From contig NZ_AP027292.1 of NCBI RefSeq assembly GCF_030295765.1, positions 372,001 through 436,000 on the forward strand: a stretch of DNA of 64,000 nucleotides. Direction: 5' to 3'. Each line of letters starts with the position of its first letter. The stretch's first letter is position 1. The DNA is from Neptuniibacter halophilus (GTDB lineage: Bacteria > Pseudomonadota > Gammaproteobacteria > Pseudomonadales > Balneatricaceae). The notes beneath the pieces are model-generated. The model was not told the origin of the DNA. It made no database searches and was given only the letters and a program-made list of their open reading frames with translations. A program made the position numbers and the translations under genes. Shown here one piece after another: positions 8,987 through 17,248 of the stretch.

Positions 8987-10399
8987 TCAGCGGTTGATGT
9001 TAACCACCTGAATTGTGGTGTACTCCAGCAGGCCTTCCTGACCAAACTCGACACCAAAGCCTGACATTTTACAGCCGCCAAACGGTGCGTGAGGCAGTAC
9101 TTCAGCATGACCGTTGATCCATACGGTGCCACACTCAAGCTGCATACCCACTCTCTGTGCCAGTTCCAGATCAGAACCCCAGACAGAGCCACCCAAACCA
9201 TTTTCACTGGCGTTGACCGCAGCCACCGCCTGATCCACATCGCTGTAGGCGATGATCGGCAGTACCGGGCCAAACTGTTCTTTATCGACTACCGCCATGC
9301 CATCTTTTGCACCGGTAACAATGGTCGGCGCAATAAAGTAACCATTACCGGCAGGTAAGGCCGCAGAAGCATGCACCTGAGCACCATTGTCTGCCGCATC
9401 CGCAATCAGGCTGTTAACCAGATCGTACTGCATCTTATTTTGCAGCGGACCGAAGCTGACACCTTCATCAAAGCCGGAACCGACTTTCTGCTGAGCTGCA
9501 ATGGCTATCAATTTTTCTGCCAGTTCATCGTATTGAGACTCATGTACATAGAGTCGCTTCAGAGCGGCACAGGTCTGGCCCATATTCAGGAAAGCCGTCT
9601 GGAAGATACCTTCAGCGATGGCATCCAGATCAGCGCCCGGCAGAACGATACCGCCATCGTTACCTCCCAGTTCCAGCGTCAGGCGTTTCAGATTGGCCGC
9701 CGCGCTGCGCATAATATGCTGTCCCGTCGGGGTAGATCCGGTGAAAACAATCTTCGAAATCCCCGGATGTGCACTCATCGCCGGGCCGACCTTCTCTTCA
9801 TCGGTCAGCACATTGATCACACCGGCAGGCACCACTTCGCTGATCAGTTCGACCAGACGCAGGGTATTAAACGGCGTCAGCGGAGAAGGCTTAACCACCA
9901 CGGTATTACCGGTCCGCAGCGCTGGCATGATATGCCATACCGCAATCATCAGTGGCCAGTTCCATGGCAGAATCGAGCCAACAACACCGATCGGTTTACG
10001 ATGCATCTCAATACGCTTGTTTTCGCTGTCCTCGATCACCTCAACCGGTACTTCCAGTTCAGCGGTGTAACGGGTCCAGGCAACAGCACCACCCACTTCC
10101 ATCTGTGCCAGCGGCATGGGTTTGCCCTGTTCACGCACAATGATCTCAGCCAGTTCAGCAGCATTCTGCTCGATCTTATCAGCGATCTGATGCAGCAGCG
10201 CTTTGCGCTCATCATGGCTGGTGTGCTGGAAGGATTTAAAAGCCTCAGCCGCAGCAGCAACCGCCTGATCAAGCTGTGCAACCGACGCTTTAGGGCATTC
10301 AGCAAACGCCGCTGCCGTCGCCGGATCGATAACCGGGAAGCTTCCTTCATCCCCGGCAACAGCGCTGCCATTAATCAGCATGGAGTAGTGTTTAGTCAT
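8987..10399 (-). CDS. aldehyde dehydrogenase, probably oxidising amine-derived aldehydes
   Basis: 470-aa NAD(P)-dependent aldehyde dehydrogenase. Seen: GSILPWNWPL (residues about 136-145), KPSPLTPFNTL cofactor region, catalytic Glu in LELGGNDGG, catalytic Cys in MGQTCAALKRL and C-terminal APFGGCKMSGFG. It follows the porin and qhp operon on the same strand. Quinohemoprotein amine dehydrogenase releases aldehydes from primary amines in the periplasm, so this enzyme is the natural next step to carboxylic acids such as phenylacetate (inference from context). Exact substrate cannot be assigned; phenylacetaldehyde, 4-hydroxyphenylacetaldehyde and aliphatic aldehydes are all possible. The ribosome site before ATG 10399 is weak. 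Confidence 0.88.
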   Translation of the reverse strand: MTKHYSMLINGSAVAGDEGSFPVIDPATAAAFAECPKASVAQLDQAVAAAAEAFKSFQHTSHDERKALLHQIADKIEQNAAELAEIIVREQGKPMPLAQMEVGGAVAWTRYTAELEVPVEVIEDSENKRIEMHRKPIGVVGSILPWNWPLMIAVWHIMPALRTGNTVVVKPSPLTPFNTLRLVELISEVVPAGVINVLTDEEKVGPAMSAHPGISKIVFTGSTPTGQHIMRSAAANLKRLTLELGGNDGGIVLPGADLDAIAEGIFQTAFLNMGQTCAALKRLYVHESQYDELAEKLIAIAAQQKVGSGFDEGVSFGPLQNKMQYDLVNSLIADAADNGAQVHASAALPAGNGYFIAPTIVTGAKDGMAVVDKEQFGPVLPIIAYSDVDQAVAAVNASENGLGGSVWGSDLELAQRVGMQLECGTVWINGHAEVLPHAPFGGCKMSGFGVEFGQEGLLEYTTIQVVNINR

Positions 10400-10426
10400 A
10401 GAGCATGCATCCGAATTCTGTGAAGT

Positions 10427-10454
10427 TAAAACCGCCGGGACAGAGCCCGGCGGT
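10427..10454 (-). terminator. terminator after the porin gene
   Basis: Minus-strand stem CCGCCGGG / CCCGGCGG followed by TTTT, in the 81-base gap between porin stop (10481) and aldehyde dehydrogenase start (10399). Transcription of the dehydrogenase may thus be partly separate or rely on readthrough. Confidence 0.55.
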
Positions 10455-10480
10455 CCAGTAGATCGTTTTTTCCGAAGGGG

Positions 10481-11752
10481 TTAGAAAGGTACGATCGCCA
10501 GAACCTGGAAGTAAGTGTTGGTATCATCGTTACCCTGAGTGCTACCAGCAGAATCAGGCGTATAGAAACCCAGCAGCGGGCTGATGATCAGGTTATCGTT
10601 AACCACCCACTCCGCGTACAGGTCAATTTCCTGACCATCCATCGCATCACCTGCAGTGCCGCTGAAGTCGAAGAACAGCGCACCCACTGCCAGTGTTTCA
10701 GTCGGTGCCGCTTTCAGCGCAATGTGATGAACATCGGTATCGCTGTTGAAAGGACCGGCATAGTTTGCCGCTACTTCACCCTGGAACCAGGTACCGTAGC
10801 CACGGTTAAAGCCGAAGAACAGAGGGTCAAAACCTTCATCGAAGGTGCTGTAGCGATAGTTTACGCTTGGGGTCCAGGCTACGTCAGCAAACGTCCAGCC
10901 CGCTTCCACGTACCAGGCGTCGCCGTCGGCGCTGTTATCACCCGCGTTCTGGGTAACAAACTCACCGGACAGGAACAGGTTCTCAACACCGGCACTGCCC
11001 TGATAGCGCAGGCTGAAAGTGTCCTGACCATCACGGTGGTCATAACCATAGCCCTGTTCAACATCCAGACCGTTCAGGTACATAGCACCGAAGGTACCGG
11101 TCTCGGTTACGTACTCAACGTTGATACCCGCCATCTCAGGCTTAGCCTGTGCAACGTTATCAGACTCGAACCAGAACAGGTCAGAACGCAGGCCGGAGTC
11201 ACCACCCACGCGCAGCATTGCCGTTTTGTCGAACGCTTTACGACCTGCCAGCCAGTACGCACCACCCCGGTCAAACTCATCACCCAGACCTTCACCCAGG
11301 TTCAGCGCATCGCCGTTAATCAGGAAGCCGTCGCCGAAAGAAAGGTTCTGACGACCAACAGAGAAGTCGATCATGTCGTTACGGTAACCGATATACGCGT
11401 CTTCCAGATCGATTTCACGCTCATCACCGGTGGTGAAGCCCGCAGGATCACCGTCACCCCAGGTACCGCTGAACAGCGCGTTGATGCCACCGTAAACCTG
11501 AGCACCGTTGTCAAGATTACGGAAACCGCTGAAGCCCGCTTTGATGTAAGCTTCCTGCCAGTCACGGCTTTCACCGGTGTTACCACCCACCGTGTTGTAG
11601 GTTTCTTCACTGCTGAAAACACCGAAGATCGCCTCAACATCCAGATTCACCTCACCGGCATCGCTGGAACTCAGATTATAGGCCTGGGCAGGCATGGCAA
11701 CTGCTGCCGCTACCGCAGCGGTCAACAGAGATTGGGTAAACATTTTTTTCAT
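10481..11752 (-). CDS. outer-membrane beta-barrel porin of the alginate-export-like type
   Basis: 423-aa precursor. The signal peptide is clear (MKKMFTQSLLTAAVAAA, cleavage likely after MPAQA near residue 22). The mature part is rich in alternating polar/hydrophobic segments with aromatic girdle residues, typical of a barrel, and ends in VPF, the usual terminal Phe of outer-membrane proteins. Motifs such as RNDMIDFSVGRQNLSFGDGFLINGD resemble alginate export/porin family barrels. An alternative start 30 bases upstream lacks support; GGAGGAG sits 8 bases before ATG 11752. Located between the qhp operon and an aldehyde dehydrogenase, it may admit amines or arylacetates to the periplasm (inference). 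Confidence 0.85.
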   Translation of the reverse strand: MKKMFTQSLLTAAVAAAVAMPAQAYNLSSSDAGEVNLDVEAIFGVFSSEETYNTVGGNTGESRDWQEAYIKAGFSGFRNLDNGAQVYGGINALFSGTWGDGDPAGFTTGDEREIDLEDAYIGYRNDMIDFSVGRQNLSFGDGFLINGDALNLGEGLGDEFDRGGAYWLAGRKAFDKTAMLRVGGDSGLRSDLFWFESDNVAQAKPEMAGINVEYVTETGTFGAMYLNGLDVEQGYGYDHRDGQDTFSLRYQGSAGVENLFLSGEFVTQNAGDNSADGDAWYVEAGWTFADVAWTPSVNYRYSTFDEGFDPLFFGFNRGYGTWFQGEVAANYAGPFNSDTDVHHIALKAAPTETLAVGALFFDFSGTAGDAMDGQEIDLYAEWVVNDNLIISPLLGFYTPDSAGSTQGNDDTNTYFQVLAIVPF

Positions 11753-11890
11753 CGGGATGGCTCCTCCACCGATCACAATCATCTTTCTTGTTATTGACCG
11801 CAGCCATGAGGACTTACGGTTTTGATCAGATGATAGTAAAACGGCGGTGTAAACCAGATACGCGATGAATGTCTTAAATTGTTCTCAGAT

Positions 11891-11905
11891 GTAACAGAAC
11901 GTAAC
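11891..11905 (+). promoter_or_regulatory. GTAAC direct-repeat operator upstream of porin
   Basis: GTAAC at 11891-11895 and 11901-11905, 10 bases apart, with preceding ATGT as at 20752. It lies 139 bases upstream of the porin start codon in the gap after qhpG. Read toward the porin gene it is GTTAC-N5-GTTAC. Confidence 0.5.
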
Positions 11906-11925
11906 CAGAACCCTGAACTGAACGC

Positions 11926-13263
11926 TCAGAAGCGAGCCCCTTGCTGTTGCAGCCAGCCCAGCACCATCTTCTGCTGCGGCTCGGAGAGCCCCCCGGCAGC
12001 AAGCCGGCTGAGTAGTTCCGGCAGATCCCGGCTACTACGGTAGGCAGTCACTACCGGCGCCAGAGGCGTACCGGACAGATGCCAGATGCCCAGCGGCTGG
12101 TCCGGTGTTGTCACCACATCCACCATCTGCACAAAACCATGATTCACCACCGGGCGCTGACAGACCTGAACCTGATCAATATCCGCTGGCAGATGCAGGG
12201 GCTGATCATCCGGCCAGTGACTACGTCCCTGCCAGAACGGCTGCTCCGGCCACTGCTGTTCCATGGCATAAAAATCGCGGCCAATCCGGGCAAAGCGATA
12301 GAACAACTCAGTAATTCTGAGTTGATGAAACTGCTGCGCCAGACGCGCCTGTGAAGGTTTATTCAGCAGCGTATTGATCACCGCAGGCGCCTGCAACGAG
12401 GAGGAAAGCGTCTGAAAAATCCCGTTACCGGAGAGCGGATCAACCGACATCGCCGCATCGCCGACCCTGATCCAGTTCGGGCCTGATGCTTCTTCGCAAA
12501 GCACCGGCGTGCTGGTACGGGCATGCAGCTCTCCGGTAGGTTCTGCACCACTGAGAAACGGCGCCGCCTGATCCAGACGCAGCAGCTGCTCATTACAGAA
12601 CTCCACCAACCGGTTTTTTTCCGGCAGCGCGGCACTGGCCACATCAAAGGTCAACTGCAGATAGCGTCTCCCCAATCCATCGGATGCCAGCCATGCCCAG
12701 CCACGATCAAAACTCTGCACCGCAGAGCGGCGCTCCATCTCACTCCCCTGCCAGTACTGCAGCAGGGAAACCGTTTCCGCACCGCGCAGGCGCTTAAGCT
12801 GACCGCCCGGTGCTGCCCTGCCCCGGGCCTCAACCAGAAAATCCGCCTGCAAAACAATCGGCTGCCCGCAGGATTCCACCTGAATTTCATGACCAAACTC
12901 AGCGCTTTTAACCCCTTTAACCCGGCCCTGAATCACATGCACACCCTGCATCGCCAGATCCATCATCAGCGACTGATCAAACAGAACCCGATCAATCAGA
13001 CGCTCTGTATTCGCCTGGTTACTCTCTCCGTTCCAGGTGACAAATCGCGGCCCCGGCTCCGGAAGATCTTTCAGCGCATGCTGAAACCCCGCGCCACGCA
13101 GCCCTTCCACCACACGTTCGGATATCCCCTCCATCGCTTTGAATGGACGGGCTTCGGTCACCAGCGTGATTCTTTCATAACCAAGCTTCTGCAAGCCCAG
13201 CGCGACCGCCGCACCTGAGGGGCCGCCACCGAGGATTACAATTTCGCGTTGTTGACTCAGCAT
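11926..13263 (-). CDS. qhpG: QhpG, flavin monooxygenase maturing amine dehydrogenase
   Basis: 445-aa FAD-dependent protein of the tryptophan-halogenase/monooxygenase superfamily. Seen: N-terminal dinucleotide fold VILGGGPSGAAVALGLQ (residues about 9-25) and the FAD-binding GDAAMSVDPLSGNGI (about 270-285). In Paracoccus QhpG is reported to hydroxylate the tryptophan of the gamma subunit during formation of the cysteine tryptophylquinone cofactor. It is the last gene of the qhp run here, 11 bases after qhpE, as expected from the order ADCB-FEG. It has no signal peptide, consistent with action in the cytoplasm before export. Confidence 0.9.
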   Translation of the reverse strand: MLSQQREIVILGGGPSGAAVALGLQKLGYERITLVTEARPFKAMEGISERVVEGLRGAGFQHALKDLPEPGPRFVTWNGESNQANTERLIDRVLFDQSLMMDLAMQGVHVIQGRVKGVKSAEFGHEIQVESCGQPIVLQADFLVEARGRAAPGGQLKRLRGAETVSLLQYWQGSEMERRSAVQSFDRGWAWLASDGLGRRYLQLTFDVASAALPEKNRLVEFCNEQLLRLDQAAPFLSGAEPTGELHARTSTPVLCEEASGPNWIRVGDAAMSVDPLSGNGIFQTLSSSLQAPAVINTLLNKPSQARLAQQFHQLRITELFYRFARIGRDFYAMEQQWPEQPFWQGRSHWPDDQPLHLPADIDQVQVCQRPVVNHGFVQMVDVVTTPDQPLGIWHLSGTPLAPVVTAYRSSRDLPELLSRLAAGGLSEPQQKMVLGWLQQQGARF

Positions 13264-13274
13264 CCTTTCTCCCT

Positions 13275-13943
13275 CTAGCGCAGTCGTCGTTCCGGGCCAA
13301 AATAAACCGCCCGCTGTTTAAGTATGGCAGCCGCTTCGGCGCTCTTCAGACCGGGCTGCTCCTGCAACAGTTTAGCCAGATGACCGCACATATGCGCACA
13401 ACCCAGACTGGCACCTGCCCGGGCCTGAACTCCATCAAATCCGAGTACGTGTCCGCCAAAGTCGGCAAACTCCGTTTCCAGACAGGAGATCTCATCGACC
13501 GAACAACGTGCATCGCCGGTCATGCGTAAAACACCCGGATAGGCCGAAGGATAGACCGGCTCCCCCCGTGCCGGAGAGGATGCACAGAGGATCACCCCCT
13601 GCGCAACCGCACGTGCCACCGCGCCGGCGAGTACCTCGCGATCCTGACGCAGGCCCAGACTCATATTGATCAGGCGTACCCCCTGCTCACAGAGCCAGTC
13701 GATTGCAGCCGCAACCTGCGCCGGACTGGTTACCCCGCGACGATCAAATACCTGAGCCATATACAGTTCAGCCTGCGCCGCATGATGGCTGATAATTTCG
13801 GCAATCCGGGCACCGTGATCCATCTCATCAGGCCCCGCCTCACCCATCCATAGCGCGCCATCCTCAAGGTAGAAAGCCGCACTGTCTGCCAGCAACTGAT
13901 CCGCGGCGGCGCCGCTGTCGATTACACCTACTTTGACTGTCAT
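13275..13943 (-). CDS. qhpE: QhpE, subtilisin-like leader peptidase for QhpC
   Basis: 222-aa S8-family serine protease of unusually small size. Catalytic residues: Asp9 in VGVIDSG, His near 43 in DHGARIAEII, oxyanion region LCASSPARGEP and Ser in RAGASLGCAH. In place of the usual GTSMA motif this protein has GASLG. Known role of the family: removal of the N-terminal leader of the gamma subunit QhpC after the radical-SAM crosslinks are made. No signal peptide is seen, so it acts in the cytoplasm. Only 3 bases separate it from qhpF upstream and 11 from qhpG downstream, implying one transcript. Confidence 0.88.
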   Translation of the reverse strand: MTVKVGVIDSGAAADQLLADSAAFYLEDGALWMGEAGPDEMDHGARIAEIISHHAAQAELYMAQVFDRRGVTSPAQVAAAIDWLCEQGVRLINMSLGLRQDREVLAGAVARAVAQGVILCASSPARGEPVYPSAYPGVLRMTGDARCSVDEISCLETEFADFGGHVLGFDGVQARAGASLGCAHMCGHLAKLLQEQPGLKSAEAAAILKQRAVYFGPERRLR

Positions 13944-13946
13944 CGG

Positions 13947-15680
13947 TTACTCCACTGTCAGCTCAGAAACCGCAACCGGCTTCAGCTTACCGCCCTCAAC
14001 CTGATAGTGCTGATCAACCCCCAGCAGGGTTGAAGCACGGTGCGAAATCAGAATACGGGTCTGCTGGCTGAACAGATGATCCACCGCCGCTATCACCTCA
14101 GCTTCGGTCTGTTCATCCACCGCCGCCGTCGCTTCATCAAGAATCAGCAAACGCGGCTTTTGCAAGATCGCCCGGGCAATCGCAATGCGCTGGCGCTGCC
14201 CACCGGAAAGCTGCTGACCTCTTTCACCAAGCTCCGAATCCAGACCCTGCGGCAGATGCTCGATTAAGCCATTTAACTGAGCGGCTCTTGCCGCCTGCTC
14301 AACCTCATCATCACTGGCGGAAGGCGCTGCATAGCGAATATTTTCTTTAAGGGAGGCGCGGAACAGCACAATATCCTGACTGACAACCGCCACCTGAGTA
14401 CGCAGCAGCGCCGGAGCAATGGAATTAACCGGCTGCCCATCCAGCAGAATCTCGCCGCCTGCCGGTTCAAAGTGACGGTGAATCAGATCCACCAGCGTTG
14501 ATTTACCCACCCCGGAGGTACCACTCAGCGCCACCTTGCTGCCACCGGGTATATAAAGTTCAGCCTGATCAAACACCTTCTCCTGACGCCCCGGATAGGC
14601 AAAGTCGAGACCGGAGATACGTAATTCACCGAAACCGGCGGGCAGATCTGCCTGTAATGATGCGGATGCTGAAACATCCGGCTGATGCAAACGTAATTCG
14701 TTAACACGCCCCAGGCTGACGCTCATTCGCTGTACCGCCACATAAAGCCCCAGCAGGCTGTTCACCGGCCCGACGGCCATACCCAGATAGGTAGAAAAAG
14801 CGATCAGCGAACCCAGTTGCCACTGCCCCTCAATCACCCAGTAGCCACCAATCAGAAATGCACTGGCCCGGGTCATGGACGTCAGGGTATTGGGGATCGC
14901 CTGGGTAAAGAATTCGGTGACCTGAAGTTTCAGCAGATCACCCAAGTACTCCTGATTCAGCCCTTCAAGCCGTTTCCGCTCGCGCGGTTCCTGACCAACC
15001 GACTGAATAAACTTCATGGCTGGCAGCGTTTCCACCAGAAAACTGGAGATATCGGCCGAACGTTCGCGCAAGCGCCGGGTCTGCACCTCGACCTTCTGCC
15101 GCATCCAGCGTAACCAGAGCACCTCCAGCGGAATCATGATCAGCACCAGCAGGGAGAGCTTCCAGGAGAGCAGCAACATCATCACTGCGGCGCCGACCAG
15201 CCCGAGAATACTGCTGACCGCAGAGAACAGGCTATCGACCGCAAAACGCTGAATCTGGGCAACATCGCCATCCAGTCGCGATATCAGATCACCGATCCGC
15301 TGACGACCATAAAACAGAGGTGATAAACCCTGAAGGTGCTGGTAAAGATCATTGCGCAAAGCAAACAGAATGCGGCCAGATAATCCCGTGTGCAGGTAGC
15401 GGTTCACACCCGACAGGGCTGTACTGAAAATCCCGACAAAGATCATCCCTATAGCAATAGTCACCAGCGCGGAATAGTCTTTAGCCAGCAGGCCGTCATC
15501 GATCAGCATCTTGGTCAGCCAGGGCTGCAGCAGCACCAGCAGAGAGGCACACATCGAGAGCAACAACAGCCCCAGAATCGATTTTTTCTGTGGCCGGACA
15601 AAACTGTAGAGCCAGCGGAAAGCCTGTTCCAGTTGGGCCGGGTTATCGTGGGTAACGGTGCGGGAAAGCCATTTCAGCAT
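13947..15680 (-). CDS. qhpF: QhpF, ABC exporter (membrane plus ATPase) of the amine dehydrogenase system
   Basis: 577-aa fused ABC half-transporter. Six membrane helices occupy residues about 35-310, followed by the ATPase: Walker A SGTSGVGKSTLVD, signature LSGGQRQRIAIARA, Walker B LLILDEATAAVDE and switch His in LISHRAS. In Paracoccus QhpF is needed to produce active enzyme and is thought to export the matured gamma subunit to the periplasm. Start: a TTG at 15725 would sit inside the T-run of a terminator-like hairpin and has no ribosome site; ATG 15680 (MLKWLSRTV) with an upstream AGAAGAG is preferred, though spacing is long. Conserved sequence begins after either start. Confidence 0.88.
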   Translation of the reverse strand: MLKWLSRTVTHDNPAQLEQAFRWLYSFVRPQKKSILGLLLLSMCASLLVLLQPWLTKMLIDDGLLAKDYSALVTIAIGMIFVGIFSTALSGVNRYLHTGLSGRILFALRNDLYQHLQGLSPLFYGRQRIGDLISRLDGDVAQIQRFAVDSLFSAVSSILGLVGAAVMMLLLSWKLSLLVLIMIPLEVLWLRWMRQKVEVQTRRLRERSADISSFLVETLPAMKFIQSVGQEPRERKRLEGLNQEYLGDLLKLQVTEFFTQAIPNTLTSMTRASAFLIGGYWVIEGQWQLGSLIAFSTYLGMAVGPVNSLLGLYVAVQRMSVSLGRVNELRLHQPDVSASASLQADLPAGFGELRISGLDFAYPGRQEKVFDQAELYIPGGSKVALSGTSGVGKSTLVDLIHRHFEPAGGEILLDGQPVNSIAPALLRTQVAVVSQDIVLFRASLKENIRYAAPSASDDEVEQAARAAQLNGLIEHLPQGLDSELGERGQQLSGGQRQRIAIARAILQKPRLLILDEATAAVDEQTEAEVIAAVDHLFSQQTRILISHRASTLLGVDQHYQVEGGKLKPVAVSELTVE

Positions 15681-15723
15681 CAGGTGCTTAACACTCTTCT
15701 GATTATCGGATTCAGTCTGAGAC

Positions 15724-15754
15724 AAAAAAGGGGCGATAAGAATCGCCCCTTTTC
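15724..15754 (-). terminator. intrinsic terminator inside the qhp operon
   Basis: Stem GGGGCGAT / ATCGCCCC, loop of four, followed on the minus strand by six T residues. It stands between qhpB (stop 15780) and qhpF. It would separate the structural/crosslinking genes qhpADCB from the export/maturation genes qhpFEG, giving higher expression of the former by partial termination (inference). Confidence 0.75.
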
Positions 15755-15779
15755 TTACTGATAAGTGATTACCCTAATC

Positions 15780-16907
15780 TTAGCGCTGTACTTTTGCAAT
15801 ACGCAGATCAGAGGTCGACATATCACCGGTGAGCTGGATCGAACCGATCTTCTCCAGCGTTTTCGGGTCATGAATCGAAATATCACTCGAGGTACCACCG
15901 ACATAGATCTTACTACCATCCTGCAGCATGTTCAGGTTGTAGTAGGTGTGTGCCAGAGGCTGAACGATCAGGTTTTTACCCTCTTTGATGTTGTGCTTGG
16001 ACAACTGGTTAAAAGAGCCGTACACCACATCTTTGTCGTTCGGGTCGGTCAGCCAGTTGAATACGATAAATTCAAATGGCAGCACTTCACCCGTTTCCAC
16101 CTCACCGGTTTTGGTATCGATACGGGTCATACCCCAGAGGAACTCCGCTTTCTCCATATCGCCCGGCTCGCCGTTCCACTTAATAGTGAAGTACGGCATG
16201 ATGTATTCGCCAATGTGCTCACCGATGGTGTGCATCTGGAAGGCATCAGGTGGAACCCACTCGCTCTGATCCCGATCCCAGTTCTGCAGTTTCGCCAGAG
16301 TACGGATTTCGCCGGTCTTGGCATCAATCGCCTTAACGTCACCACCACCCAGAATAACCTCACCGGTTTTCTCAATGAAACCCAGCTTGGTAATACGACG
16401 GTCTACCGGGAAAGTACGGACCGGTTTTGCATCCAGACCATCAGCGGTGTTGTATACCGCCAGACGTGGCTGCAGAGCTTCAAAGTGATCTTTATGCAGT
16501 TTCACCGGGTTCTGAACCGTATACAGCTCTTTACCGTCGGCACTCACTGCCATAGAGATCATGCTCTTCACCTGCTCCGTCGGAGAGGACTGTTTCATGG
16601 AGAAGACGATCTCGCAGTTGCTGATATCAAAACCAACCACGTCTTCCCATTTATTGGTCATCACGTAAGCGATCTTACCGTCCGGAGAAGGTGCAACCCC
16701 ACCATTACCGAAGATACCCGGCACATCGCAGCTACGCAGTACCTTGTCAGTTTTGGTATCAATCACATGTAACTGGTTAGGACGGGTCACCGTCAGCAGG
16801 TACTCGTCAGTCGCCGCCTGAGCGCTGAAGCCGGTACCCAGCAGAGCCAGACTGGTCATCGCACCACCCAGCAGCTTCGCCGGGCTGAACTTGGATTTAC
16901 GTTTCAT
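15780..16907 (-). CDS. qhpB: QhpB, beta subunit of quinohemoprotein amine dehydrogenase
   Basis: 375-aa precursor with signal peptide (MKRKSKFSPAKLLGGAMTSLALLGTGFSAQA, cleavage about residue 31), then a seven-bladed beta-propeller with YVTN/Lactonase-like repeats (DEYLLTVTRPNQLHVIDTKT; GGVAPSPDGKIAYVMTNKW; GGTSSDISIHDPKTLEK). In the known enzyme this subunit forms part of the active site around the quinone of the gamma subunit. I chose ATG 16907 because a signal peptide begins there and GGGAGTGA precedes it; the frame is open farther upstream through qhpC, which is a shadow. Lies 13 bases after qhpC. Confidence 0.93.
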   Translation of the reverse strand: MKRKSKFSPAKLLGGAMTSLALLGTGFSAQAATDEYLLTVTRPNQLHVIDTKTDKVLRSCDVPGIFGNGGVAPSPDGKIAYVMTNKWEDVVGFDISNCEIVFSMKQSSPTEQVKSMISMAVSADGKELYTVQNPVKLHKDHFEALQPRLAVYNTADGLDAKPVRTFPVDRRITKLGFIEKTGEVILGGGDVKAIDAKTGEIRTLAKLQNWDRDQSEWVPPDAFQMHTIGEHIGEYIMPYFTIKWNGEPGDMEKAEFLWGMTRIDTKTGEVETGEVLPFEFIVFNWLTDPNDKDVVYGSFNQLSKHNIKEGKNLIVQPLAHTYYNLNMLQDGSKIYVGGTSSDISIHDPKTLEKIGSIQLTGDMSTSDLRIAKVQR

Positions 16908-16920
16908 CACTGTCACTCCC

Positions 16921-17244
16921 TTACTCAGATTCCGGGAAGATGGCATCGATCTTACGCCAGTCTTCATCTGCTTTAGCCACATCCTGAGACCAGTTAGGAT
17001 GGGTCGACATAGTGTCTGGTACCTGAGCAGGCCACCAGCAGGCGTCTGCACAACCGTAGAGGTCAGACTCCATCGGCTGGCACAGGGAACCCAGGCCACC
17101 AAACGGGTCTACTTCCCAGCCCGGATCGTTCACGGAGGTACAGCCGACAACCGACTGCATCGCTACCACCTCTTCCACATCCCCCTGGGAAACGGCGGCA
17201 TCAAGCATTTTTGCTTTCTTATTGAATGACTTTAAGTGTTTCAT
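16921..17244 (-). CDS. qhpC: QhpC, gamma subunit carrying the cysteine tryptophylquinone cofactor
   Basis: 107-aa precursor: a leader of 28 residues ([14 protein letters not shown]...VVA) and a mature part of 79. Setting the first mature Cys as residue 7, as in the Paracoccus protein, every modified residue falls in register: Cys7-Glu16, Cys27-Asp33 and Cys41-Asp49 for the thioether crosslinks, and Cys37 with Trp43 for the quinone cofactor (segment [16 protein letters not shown]). This is strong evidence for a functional enzyme. The leader is removed by QhpE; crosslinks are made by QhpD. Start ATG 17244 lies 4 bases after the qhpD stop codon. Small size makes this gene easy to miss. Confidence 0.95.
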   Translation of the reverse strand: MKHLKSFNKKAKMLDAAVSQGDVEEVVAMQSVVGCTSVNDPGWEVDPFGGLGSLCQPMESDLYGCADACWWPAQVPDTMSTHPNWSQDVAKADEDWRKIDAIFPESE

Positions 17245-17248
17245 CTTA

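Noticed and set aside
9371..11797. 350- and 357-codon plus-strand frames opposite the aldehyde dehydrogenase and porin genes
   Set aside because: The opposite strand carries clear families with signal peptide and catalytic motifs; these frames show none.
15681..15725. TTG start of qhpF at 15725
   Set aside because: It falls in the T-run of a terminator hairpin without a ribosome site; ATG 15680 preferred, although not proven.
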